Part shown: positions 1 to 7,876 of the stretch, piece after piece
Position numbering within the stretch: the first letter of the stretch is position 1
How the letters are laid out: each line of letters begins with the position of its first letter
Source of the DNA: Lichenicola sp965198575
GTDB lineage: Bacteria; Pseudomonadota; Alphaproteobacteria; Acetobacterales; Acetobacteraceae
DNA length: 64,000 nucleotides
Assembly (NCBI RefSeq): GCF_965198575.1
Contig: NZ_OZ240671.1
Span: forward strand, 3,410,001-3,474,000
Direction of reading: 5' to 3'
Notes under the pieces: generated by a model
Database searches by the model: none
The model's input: the letters and a program-made list of their open reading frames with translations, nothing else
What the model was told of the DNA's origin: nothing
Program-made: the position numbers and the translations under genes

Positions 1-2969
1 ATGGTCTCGTCGATCCGGGTGTGCACGCCGAAGGTGAGGCCGTAGCCGGTGGCGTTGATCGCATCGACCATCGCGTCCTGGCGGTCCTGGCTGTAGCGCA
101 GCACGTGCAGCACCGGGCCGAAGACCTCGCCGCCGATCTGCTCCAGGGTGTCGATCTCGATCAGCGCCGGCGCCACGAAGGTGCCGCGCGCCGCGTCATC
201 GGAGAGCGGGGTGCGGGTCACGCGGCAGCCGAGGGACGCGAGCCGGTCGATGTGGCGCTCGAGGCGTTCGCGTGCGGCCTCGTCGATCACCGGGCCGACG
301 TCGGTTGCGAGCAGGAGCGGGTCGCCGACACGCAGCTCGGCCATGGCGCCCTTCAGCATCGCCAGGATCGGCGCGGCGGCGTCCTCCTGCACGCACAACA
401 CGCGCAACGCCGAGCAGCGTTGGCCGGCAGAGTCGAAAGCGGACGAGATCGCGTCGGTCACCACCTGTTCGGGCAGGGCGGCGCTGTCGACCAGCAGGGC
501 GTTCTGGCCGCCGGTCTCGGCGATCAGCGGAATCGTGCCGCGCAGACCGTCGGCATGCGGGGCCAGCGCCTGCGCGATCGAGCGCGCCACGTCGGTCGAG
601 CCGGTGAACAGCACGCCGCCGATCCGCGGGTCCGCAACCAGGGCGGCACCGATCTCGCCATCGCCCGGGAGCAGCTGCAGGGCGCCGCGCGGGATGCCGG
701 CCTGGTGCAGGATGGCCGTGGCGAGGGTGGCGATGAGCGGGGTCTGCTCGGCGGGCTTGGCCAGCACGGTGTTGCCCGCGGCGAGCGAGGCCGCGACCTG
801 GCCGATGAAGATCGAGAGCGGGAAGTTCCAAGGGCTGATGCAGACGACGGCGCCAAGCGCCCGGCCCTGGAGGTCGTCCGTCCGGCGGGTTGCGGCTGCG
901 TAGTAGCGCAGGAAGTCGACCGCCTCGCGCACCTCGCCGATCGCGTTCGCCGCCGACTTGCCGGCTTCGCGCATGATCGGGCCAAGCAGCTCGGCAAGCC
1001 GGCCGTCCAGCGCATCGGCCGCCCGGTCCAGACAATCGGCGCGGGTGGCGGCCGGGGTCGCCGCCCAGTGTGCCGCCGCTTCGGTCGCGGCCCCGATCGC
1101 AGGGCCGACATCCGCAACCGTGGTGTCACGGCAGCGCCCGATCAGCCGCCGGTGGTCGGCAGGATCATGGCAGTCCCGCCAGCCGGCAGCCTCGGCGCCA
1201 ACTCCTTCGAAAGCCAGCAGCGGTTCGGCGACCGGAAGCGGCATCGAGGCGTGCGTGGTGGCCGCCTCATGCAGGCCGGCAAGCTGTTCCAGGGTCGCTT
1301 CCGATGCCAGGTCCAGGCCGGACGAGTTGCGCCGGGGACGCTCGGCACCCCCGGCGGCAAACAACTCGCCCGGGCGCGGGATTGCGGCGTGCGGCGCGCC
1401 GATCGGCACGGCACGGGCGGCCTCCTGCACCGGATCGGCCACGAGGTCGGCGACCTGAACCGCGGGATCGGCGATGCGGTTGACGAACGAGCTGTTGGCG
1501 CCGTTCTCCAGCAGCCGGCGCACGAGGTAGGCGAGCAGCGTCTCGTGGGTGCCGACCGGCGCATAGATCCGGCACGGCCGGTCGAACTTGTCCGGCGCCA
1601 CCACCTGTTCGTAGAGGCTCTCGCCCATGCCGTGCAGGCACTGGAACTCGTACTGGCCGACGGCGAAGTCCGGGCCAGCCATCGCCATGACGGCACCCAC
1701 CGTCTGGGCATTGTGGGTGGCGAATTGCGGGAAGATCGCGTCGGGTGCGGCCAGCAGGCGGCGGGCGCAGTCCAGGTACGACACGTCGGTATGCAGCTTG
1801 CGGGTGAACACCGGATAGTCCGACAGACCGGCTTCCTGCGCCTTCTTGATCTCGCTGTCCCAGTAGGCGCCCTTCACCAGCCGGACCATCAGCCGATGGC
1901 CGGTGCGGCGCGCCAGCTCGACCAGGTGGTCGATCACCATCGGCGTGCGCCGGCTGTAGGCCTGGATGACGAAGCCGATGCCGTTCCAGCCGGCGAGGTC
2001 CGGCTGCTCGCACAGGCTTTCCAGCAGGTCGAGCGAGAGCTCCAGCCGATCGGCCTCCTCGGCATCGATGTTCAGCCCGACATCGTGCGCCCGCGCCAGG
2101 CTGGCGAGGTCGGCCAGGCGCGGCAGCAACTCGTCCCGCACGCGCTGCTGCTGCGCCCGGCTGTAGCGTGGATGCAGCGCCGACAGCTTGATCGAGATGC
2201 CGGCGCCGTCGAACAGCCCGCGGCCCTTGTTGTGCGCGCCGATCGCCCGGATCGCGTGCTGGTAGTCGCGCAGGTAGCGTTGCGCGTCGGCCTCGGTCAT
2301 CGCCGCCTCGCCGAGCATGTCGAACGAGTAGCGGAAGCCGCGCGCCTCGCGTTTCGTCGCCGCCCGCAAGGCGCTTTCGATGGTCTCGCCGACCACGAAC
2401 TGCTCGCCCAGCACCCGCATCGCCCGGTCCATCGCCGCCCGGATCAACGGCTCGCCGCCACGTCCGAGGGCGCGCATCAGGCTCGCCTGCAGGCCGGGCG
2501 CCTTCGAGGATCCGATGTCGCCGCCGCCCTCCTGCAGGCGTCCGGTGATCAGCAGGCCCCAGGTGGCCGCGTTGACGAACAGCGACGGGCTGCGGCCGAG
2601 ATGCGAGCGCCAGTCGCCGCCGCCGATCTTGTCGCGGATCAGCCGGTCACGGGTGGCGGCGTCGGGGATCCGCAGCAGCGCTTCGGCCAGGCACATCAGC
2701 GCGATGCCCTCCTGGCTGGAGAGCGCGTACTCCCGCATCAGCCCCTCGACCGGACCCGGACGGCCGCGGGCCCGTAGCGCCTCGACCAGGCGGGTGGCGA
2801 TCGCGGTGGCCGATGCAGGCGTGACCGGTGCGGTGCGCAACAGCTCGGCGACACACTCGGGCTCGGGGCGTCGCGTCGCGTCGGTGATCCGTCGGCGGCT
2901 CTCGCTGCGCGCGCGCCAAGCCGGTGCGAACGGGGTTGCAGCCGCGAATCCGTCCGGCGTCATGTCCAT
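1..2969 (-). CDS. putA: Bifunctional proline dehydrogenase / glutamate-semialdehyde dehydrogenase PutA (3' end beyond window)
   Basis: PutA oxidises proline to pyrroline-5-carboxylate with FAD and then oxidises glutamate semialdehyde to glutamate with NAD. Reading from the ATG at 2969, the N-terminal half carries the proline dehydrogenase barrel, with stretches such as GISIKLSALHPRYS, RLVKGAYWDSEIK and YAPVGTHETLLAYLVRRLLENG. The C-terminal half is an aldehyde dehydrogenase, with SPWNFPLSIFIGQ, a GSTDVA cofactor loop, the general base in ETGGQNALLVDS and the catalytic cysteine in GQRCSALRVL. A GAGGGA-like ribosome site precedes the ATG. The frame stays open to base 1, so the last part is outside the window. 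The product is acetylated/PRODH-first in order, as in other alphaproteobacterial PutA proteins. No island motif precedes it, so it is probably outside the regulon. It is divergent from dnaJ. Confidence 0.95.
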   Translation of the reverse strand, partial: MDMTPDGFAAATPFAPAWRARSESRRRITDATRRPEPECVAELLRTAPVTPASATAIATRLVEALRARGRPGPVEGLMREYALSSQEGIALMCLAEALLRIPDAATRDRLIRDKIGGGDWRSHLGRSPSLFVNAATWGLLITGRLQEGGGDIGSSKAPGLQASLMRALGRGGEPLIRAAMDRAMRVLGEQFVVGETIESALRAATKREARGFRYSFDMLGEAAMTEADAQRYLRDYQHAIRAIGAHNKGRGLFDGAGISIKLSALHPRYSRAQQQRVRDELLPRLADLASLARAHDVGLNIDAEEADRLELSLDLLESLCEQPDLAGWNGIGFVIQAYSRRTPMVIDHLVELARRTGHRLMVRLVKGAYWDSEIKKAQEAGLSDYPVFTRKLHTDVSYLDCARRLLAAPDAIFPQFATHNAQTVGAVMAMAGPDFAVGQYEFQCLHGMGESLYEQVVAPDKFDRPCRIYAPVGTHETLLAYLVRRLLENGANSSFVNRIADPAVQVADLVADPVQEAARAVPIGAPHAAIPRPGELFAAGGAERPRRNSSGLDLASEATLEQLAGLHEAATTHASMPLPVAEPLLAFEGVGAEAAGWRDCHDPADHRRLIGRCRDTTVADVGPAIGAATEAAAHWAATPAATRADCLDRAADALDGRLAELLGPIMREAGKSAANAIGEVREAVDFLRYYAAATRRTDDLQGRALGAVVCISPWNFPLSIFIGQVAASLAAGNTVLAKPAEQTPLIATLATAILHQAGIPRGALQLLPGDGEIGAALVADPRIGGVLFTGSTDVARSIAQALAPHADGLRGTIPLIAETGGQNALLVDSAALPEQVVTDAISSAFDSAGQRCSALRVLCVQEDAAAPILAMLKGAMAELRVGDPLLLATDVGPVIDEAARERLERHIDRLASLGCRVTRTPLSDDAARGTFVAPALIEIDTLEQIGGEVFGPVLHVLRYSQDRQDAMVDAINATGYGLTFGVHTRIDET

Positions 2970-3065
2970 GCTGCAAGATCCCTCAAGTATCGCGCCGGCG
3001 GATGCTGTTGATCCACAGGTCCAGGCCGCCCATCATCGTGTCGGCAATCTGCACCAAGGAGAGGC

Positions 3066-4070
3066 ATGGCGGACGATCGTCAAGAGGGCCCGGGGGCTTC
3101 CGAAACAGGACCATACGACATCCTGGGGATCAGCCGTGATGCCGACAAGGAGACGATCCGCAAGGCCTATCGCCGTCTGGCCAAGGAGAGCCATCCCGAC
3201 CTGCATCCGGGCGATCCGGCTGCGGAGGAGCGGTTCAAGCGGATCAGTGCCGCCAACAGCCTGCTCTCGGATCCCGAGCAGCGCGCGCGCTACGACCGCG
3301 GCGAGATCGACGGTTCCGGACAGGAGAGGCCGCCGCCACGCAGCAGCTACCGCGAGCAGGCGCAGGGCGCGCAAGGGCGGCGGTATCGCGCGAATGCCGG
3401 GGCGGGGGCAGGATTCGGCCAAGGCGCGGCGGGCGGCGGCTGGGACGAAGAGGATCTCGGGGACATCTTCGGCGACCTGTTCGGCCGTGGCGGCCGCGGC
3501 CAGGCCTCGGGCCGACCGCCGCGCGGTCCGCAGCGGGGCGAGGACCACAGCTACAGCCTGACGGTCTCGTTCGCCGACGCGATGACCGGTGCCACCACCC
3601 GCATCACGCTCCCGACCGGGGCCACGCTCGACGTCAAGGTGCCGGCCGGGATCGAAGACGGCCAGACCCTGCGACTGCGCGGCAAGGGCGGCGAGGGTGA
3701 GGAGGGCGCCGGGCGGGGCGATGCGTTGATCCGTATCCAGATCACGCCGGACGAGCGCTTCACCCGCGACGGCAACGACATCCGCACCGAGCTCGCGGTG
3801 TCGCTGAAGCAGGCGGTCCTGGGTGGGTCGGTGCAGGTGCCGACGCCGGCCGGCGCGGTGGCGATGACCGTGCCGCCCGATTCCGATACCGGCCGCGTGC
3901 TGCGTCTGCGCGGGCGCGGCGTGGCCGCACATGGCAAGCGCGAGGCGGGGAACCTCTACGTGACGCTGCGGGTGGTGCTGGGTCCGACCGACGATGCGCT
4001 GAAGGCGTTCCTGCGCGGCTGGTCGCCCGGAAGCAGCGAAGCGCCAGAAAGCAAGGGGACGGCGGCATGA
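3066..4070 (+). CDS. cbpA: CbpA-type DnaJ co-chaperone
   Basis: This is a 334-residue J-domain co-chaperone that stimulates the DnaK ATPase and delivers substrates. The J domain (about residues 15-80) has the HPD signature in KESHPDLHPGD. A Gly/Arg-rich linker follows (about 85-160), with GDIFGDLFGRGGRG. Two C-terminal beta domains come next, including LRLRGKGGEGEEG and LRLRGRGVAAHGKREAGNLYV. The cysteine zinc-finger repeats of classical DnaJ are absent, which places it with CbpA. A GGAGAGG ribosome site precedes the ATG. The stop overlaps the next start (ATGA), matching the cbpA-cbpM arrangement. No copy of the island motif is visible in the 96 bp upstream. Confidence 0.92.
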   Translation: MADDRQEGPGASETGPYDILGISRDADKETIRKAYRRLAKESHPDLHPGDPAAEERFKRISAANSLLSDPEQRARYDRGEIDGSGQERPPPRSSYREQAQGAQGRRYRANAGAGAGFGQGAAGGGWDEEDLGDIFGDLFGRGGRGQASGRPPRGPQRGEDHSYSLTVSFADAMTGATTRITLPTGATLDVKVPAGIEDGQTLRLRGKGGEGEEGAGRGDALIRIQITPDERFTRDGNDIRTELAVSLKQAVLGGSVQVPTPAGAVAMTVPPDSDTGRVLRLRGRGVAAHGKREAGNLYVTLRVVLGPTDDALKAFLRGWSPGSSEAPESKGTAA

Positions 4071-4396
4071 TCACCATCGAGATGCTGTGCGTCCGGCTGC
4101 AGCGGGTCAGCGCAGCCGAGCTCGAGGGCTGGATCGAGCGGGCCTGGATCCGTCCGGAGGGTGCGCCCGGGCATTACCTGTTCGAGCCGATCGACGAAGC
4201 GCGGGCCCGGCTGATCCTGGAGCTTCGCGACGACCTGCACATCAACGAGGAGGCGCTGCCGGTGGTGCTGTCGCTGCTCGACCAGGTGTATGCGGCCAGG
4301 CGCCACATGCGCCGGGTGCGCGATGCGATCGAGGCGCATGCGGATAACGGCCTGGCCGAACAGCTGCGACAGCTGCTGCAGGAGGAGCAGCGGTAG
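4067..4396 (+). CDS. CbpM-like chaperone modulator
   Basis: This 109-residue helical protein starts four bases inside the end of the cbpA-type gene, so the two are translationally coupled. In enterobacteria the partner gene in this position, cbpM, encodes a small MerR-like protein that binds the J domain of CbpA and inhibits it. The sequence fits: an N-terminal segment MITIEMLCVRLQRVSAAELEGWIERAWIRP resembles a degenerate winged helix, and the remainder is a charged helix with LLDQVYAARRHMRRVRDAI. Assignment rests on size, composition and position more than on invariant residues. Confidence 0.8.
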   Translation: MITIEMLCVRLQRVSAAELEGWIERAWIRPEGAPGHYLFEPIDEARARLILELRDDLHINEEALPVVLSLLDQVYAARRHMRRVRDAIEAHADNGLAEQLRQLLQEEQR

Positions 4397-4411
4397 CGCT
4401 GGCGACGCGGG

Positions 4412-6064
4412 TCAATCGCGCAGGGTGATCAGCCCGTATTTCGCCAGCCAGAGGAGCGCCCGGGTGATCTCGCGTGGCGCCAGGTTGGGGAAACGGCCGC
4501 CCAGCGTCTTCACCGTGCAGCCATCGACGGCTGCGAGGAGCGCATGCAGGGTGGCGGCGTCCGGCATCGCGGGCTGGCCGAAGCGGACCAGCGGATGGTC
4601 ATGCAGCTCGGCGACCAGGCCGGGATCGCGACCGGTCGGGAAGGCGCGGTGCCGGGGCGAGAGCGGCTCCGACGGGTAGCCGCGGAAGACGTGGAACGGG
4701 TCGGGCCGAGCAGGGTGGGTCCCTGGCGGGCTGATGGCAGCGGCACGACGCTCGGCCAGCTCCCCCCACAGCGCCTGGTGCCGTGGCACCACCACCGACC
4801 AGTCATAATCCTGGCGCGCGCGGGTCTGGGCCGTCCGGCCCATGCTCCGGCGCAGCGACGGGTCCGCGGCCAGGCGGCCGATCGCCCCGGCCATGGCGTC
4901 GATATCGACCGCGACACTCTGGCCGATCGCGCCCACCTGCGCCTCGTAGCCATCGAGGCCGCCCTCGCTGAAACGCAAGGCGAGGTCCTCGGAGAGGCCG
5001 GGCGGCGCGGCGATGGTGCGGATGCGGAAGCCGTCGACGCCGTCGCGGACCGTTTCGCGGTAGCCGTTCCAGTCGCTCACCACCACGGGCAGTCCTGCCG
5101 CCATGGCTTCCAGGGGGGTGAGGCCGAAGGTCTCCTGGACGTTGTCGACCGGCGAGACGAACAGGTCGGCCACCGACCAGGCGGCACGTCGCACGTCGGG
5201 CAGCCGCGCATCCATGAAGATCACCGGCACGTCGGGGCAGAACGTCACGGCGGCGGCGCGGAAGCCGGCCTCGATCGTCGGATTGCCGAACCATCCGGCC
5301 ATGACCAGCATCAGTCGCTGCCCGGGGGCCTGCTGCGCCGACGCCTGCTGCAGCGCCTGGAACAGCGGGATCGGGTGGGCCTTCTGGTGGTGGCTGAGGC
5401 GTCCCAGGAACAGCGCGACCACGTCGTTCTCGCCGACGCCGAGGCGTGACCGCCAGTCCGCGCGGTGCGCCGGATCCTGGGTGAAGGCGTCGCAATCGAT
5501 GCCGAGCGGGATCACCGGCAGTTGCGGTCGTGGCAAGCGGGCGCCGGTTCCGAGTGCCAGCCGTTCGCGCAGGTAGTCGTCCTGGTCGTCGAGCAGCCGG
5601 AACACCATCGCGCGCACCGCCTGCGACGTGCAGACCAGCGCGTCCCACGGCTCCACGGGTGCGGTGGCGTAGGCGGCGAGCGCGTCCATGACCCGCGGCG
5701 TCGCGGTGGTGTGGGTGATGCCGACCAGACTGTACGAGGCGGCCCCGAGCGCCCGTCTCTGCCAGGCATGGTCGCCGAGCCCGGGGCTGGAGAGCATCAA
5801 GGCGCCGACCGAGGCGAGTTCGCCCAGCGCCTGGCGCGGGATCAGCCGTGTGGCCTGCAGCGGATTTGCGGCCTGTACGGCCTGGCGGAAATGCTCCCCG
5901 TCGGCCATCGAACCGACGAGTGCTGTGAGCAGGTCGACGCCGGCATACCGCGCAAGCCCCCGTAGCAGGCCCTCGGATGCGGCGTTGATCCCCATCAGCT
6001 GCTGGCCCGCCGTCGAGAAGCCGGACGCGTGGTAGAGCAGGGCCGCATTCGGCACGATCGTCAT
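4412..6064 (-). CDS. Glycosyltransferase, GT4/group 1 family
   Basis: This 550-residue cytosolic or membrane-associated glycosyltransferase has a GT-B fold. Its C-terminal nucleotide-sugar domain has the family features: LFLGRLSHHQKAHPIPLF begins the second Rossmann domain, and SPVDNVQETFGLTPLEAMAAGLPVVVSDWNGYRE holds the E-x7-E donor-binding signature. The last 130 residues lie beyond the usual GT4 core and have no assignment here. Sugar and acceptor cannot be told from the sequence. It is transcribed convergently with the cbpM-like gene and is followed upstream by about 670 bp containing only a pseudogene, so it appears monocistronic. Confidence 0.85.
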   Translation of the reverse strand: MTIVPNAALLYHASGFSTAGQQLMGINAASEGLLRGLARYAGVDLLTALVGSMADGEHFRQAVQAANPLQATRLIPRQALGELASVGALMLSSPGLGDHAWQRRALGAASYSLVGITHTTATPRVMDALAAYATAPVEPWDALVCTSQAVRAMVFRLLDDQDDYLRERLALGTGARLPRPQLPVIPLGIDCDAFTQDPAHRADWRSRLGVGENDVVALFLGRLSHHQKAHPIPLFQALQQASAQQAPGQRLMLVMAGWFGNPTIEAGFRAAAVTFCPDVPVIFMDARLPDVRRAAWSVADLFVSPVDNVQETFGLTPLEAMAAGLPVVVSDWNGYRETVRDGVDGFRIRTIAAPPGLSEDLALRFSEGGLDGYEAQVGAIGQSVAVDIDAMAGAIGRLAADPSLRRSMGRTAQTRARQDYDWSVVVPRHQALWGELAERRAAAISPPGTHPARPDPFHVFRGYPSEPLSPRHRAFPTGRDPGLVAELHDHPLVRFGQPAMPDAATLHALLAAVDGCTVKTLGGRFPNLAPREITRALLWLAKYGLITLRD

Positions 6065-6303
6065 GCCGCGAAACGCCGACCGGCTGCCCGGCCGCGATTG
6101 AACGATCGGTGCGCTGACACACGCGAAGATGTGGTCGAAGGCAGCATGAAGGGTGTCCCGTGCGGCATCGCGTCTGCATGACAGGTCATTCGAGAGCAGG
6201 CTTTCGAATACGTCGTCAACGTTGCATCAGCCGCGACGCAGGACGGTTCCGGCCGGCCTGAAGCCGGGGAGAGCGGATCCGGGCACGCGTGCTCGCGCCG
6301 TGC

Positions 6304-6318
6304 GTATTTCCGAGGCTT
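6304..6318 (+). promoter_or_regulatory. Decayed copy of the island FixJ-like motif
   Basis: GTATTTCCGAGGCTT differs from the regulon core GTAGTTTCCGA by one deleted base, but keeps the GGCT tail found in other copies. It points toward the decayed gluconokinase remnant at 6462, about 150 bp away, the same layout as intact copies. Confidence 0.4.
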
Positions 6319-6461
6319 CAGGAAATTGCGTTCCAGGGCGGTTGGAATGACGCCGGTGGCAGCGCCGCAGCATGGTCAGGCGCGTGATATCATGCCGGTC
6401 CGGCATGGGAGGGATCGATGGACGCGCCCGGCGATCGTGCTCGCCGGTGGTCGAGCATCCG

Positions 6462-6723
6462 ATGCACCATCCCGTCATTGCCGTCGTGATGGAATGTCCG
6501 GATCAGGCAAGACCACGGTGGCGGTACACTGCCGACCGACGCGGATCGGCTTCCCTGGCTGCAGAAGATCACGGCGCGACTCAATAGCCGGCGCGCGAGC
6601 GGGCGGTCGGGAGTGCTGACCTGCTCGTCGTCGGAGCACTCCTGGCGCGACATCATCATCGGTATTCTGTCCTATGTCCTTGTCCCGGGCAGGCTCTTGC
6701 CGATCCCGGACCCGGTGCACTGA
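6462..6723 (+). pseudogene. Gluconokinase (gntK) remnant, frameshifted and internally deleted
   Basis: The ATG at 6462 opens MHHPVIAVVM, the usual start of a gluconokinase before its P-loop. One base is then missing. In the next frame the DNA reads SGSGKTTVA, the Walker A motif (6495-6525). About 35-40 codons are absent. The text resumes at 6529 as LPTDADRLPWLQKITARL, which matches the conserved PLTDADRWPWL segment of GntK, and then GVLTCSSSEHSWRD, equivalent to the CSALKRxYRD segment. It ends at TGA 6721. No functional kinase can be made. It lies between the glycosyltransferase and the exporter genes on the opposite strand. The call rests on motif order seen by eye. Confidence 0.7.
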
Positions 6724-6736
6724 CGCCTCGGCGGTT

Positions 6737-7876
6737 TTAATCCGTCTGTGCGGCGACGGAGCGGAACCGCCAGAGAGCAAGTGCCAGGAACAGGGCGGCG
6801 ACAATCGCGATGCCGAAGAACTGTGGCCAGACCACGCCGAAGCCGGCACCGCGATACAGGATGGATTGTGCGAACGAGACGAAATGCGTCGAGGGCGAGA
6901 CCTGCATGATCGTCGCGAGCGAGTGCGGCATGCTTTCCAGCGGGGTGTTGCTGCCCGACAGCATGTTCATCGGCAGGAATACCAGCATGAACAGCAGGCC
7001 GAGCTGCGGCATGGACCTGGTGACGGTGCCGAGGAAGATGCCGATCGAGGTCGCAAAGAACAGGTAGATCACGACGCCGACCATGAAGAGCGGGATCGAT
7101 CCTGCGATCGGCACGCCGAGAATCGTGCGAACCACCAGGTATAGCGACGCGGCGACCGCCAGGGTGATGATCAGGCCGTTCGCCCAGATCTTCGACATCG
7201 CGATCTCGAGCGGCGTCAGCGGCATGGCGAGCAGATGGTCCATCGTGCCATGCTCGCGCTCGCGGATCACGGCCGCTCCGGACATGATGATGGCGAGCAT
7301 GGTGACGTTGTTGATGATGCCCATGACGCTGGCGAACCAGGCCGTGGTGACATTGGGATTGAACGCGATCCGCACGACGAGGTTGACCGTGGAAAGCGGC
7401 ACGCTCTGCGTGTTCGAGAGATAGTCCGACAGCTCGGTATCGATGATCTGCTCGGCATAACCCGATCCGAGGCCGGCCTGGATCATCGCGGTAGCGTCGA
7501 CATTCACCTGCAGGCCTGGTGACCGGCCGGCGAGCACGTCGCGTTCGAAGTGCGGCGGGATGTCGATTATGAAGGTGTATTGTCCGGCATTCAGCGCGGG
7601 GATGATCGCGCTCACCGCGATGGGTCGTGGCGGCAGGAACAGCGGCGGCAGGAAGGCGTGCATGATGCGGCGGGAGAGTGGCGAGTTGTCCTCGTCGGAA
7701 AAGGCGATCGATGCCTTGTTCAGCTCCTGCGCGTTGCTCTGCGACTGGCTGATGATGGCGAGCGAGAAGGCATAGATCACCAGCAGGATCAGCACCGTGT
7801 CGTGCATGAAACTGCGCAGTTCCTTGGTTCCGAGCCAGAAGATGTTGCCCGCACTGCGCCAGACGGGATTCGGCAT
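6737..7876 (-). CDS. ABC-2 type transporter permease
   Basis: This 379-residue integral membrane protein has the ABC-2 layout. There is one N-terminal membrane helix (residues about 20-40), a large periplasmic region (about 45-170), then five helices in the C-terminal half. The cytoplasmic loop reads AAVIREREHGTMDHLLAMPLTPLEIAMSKI, the EExGT-like signature of drug/polysaccharide exporter permeases such as YhhJ. Its start ATG overlaps the stop of the upstream ABC gene by one base (TGATG). It is the last gene of an HlyD-ABC-permease unit, the YhiI-RbbA-YhhJ type of tripartite exporter. The substrate is unknown. Confidence 0.9.
   Translation of the reverse strand: MPNPVWRSAGNIFWLGTKELRSFMHDTVLILLVIYAFSLAIISQSQSNAQELNKASIAFSDEDNSPLSRRIMHAFLPPLFLPPRPIAVSAIIPALNAGQYTFIIDIPPHFERDVLAGRSPGLQVNVDATAMIQAGLGSGYAEQIIDTELSDYLSNTQSVPLSTVNLVVRIAFNPNVTTAWFASVMGIINNVTMLAIIMSGAAVIREREHGTMDHLLAMPLTPLEIAMSKIWANGLIITLAVAASLYLVVRTILGVPIAGSIPLFMVGVVIYLFFATSIGIFLGTVTRSMPQLGLLFMLVFLPMNMLSGSNTPLESMPHSLATIMQVSPSTHFVSFAQSILYRGAGFGVVWPQFFGIAIVAALFLALALWRFRSVAAQTD

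Noticed and set aside
21..2777. Long plus-strand open frame over the first 2.8 kb
   Set aside because: It is the antisense shadow of putA; composition is Arg/Gly/His-rich and unlike protein, while the minus frame matches PutA throughout.
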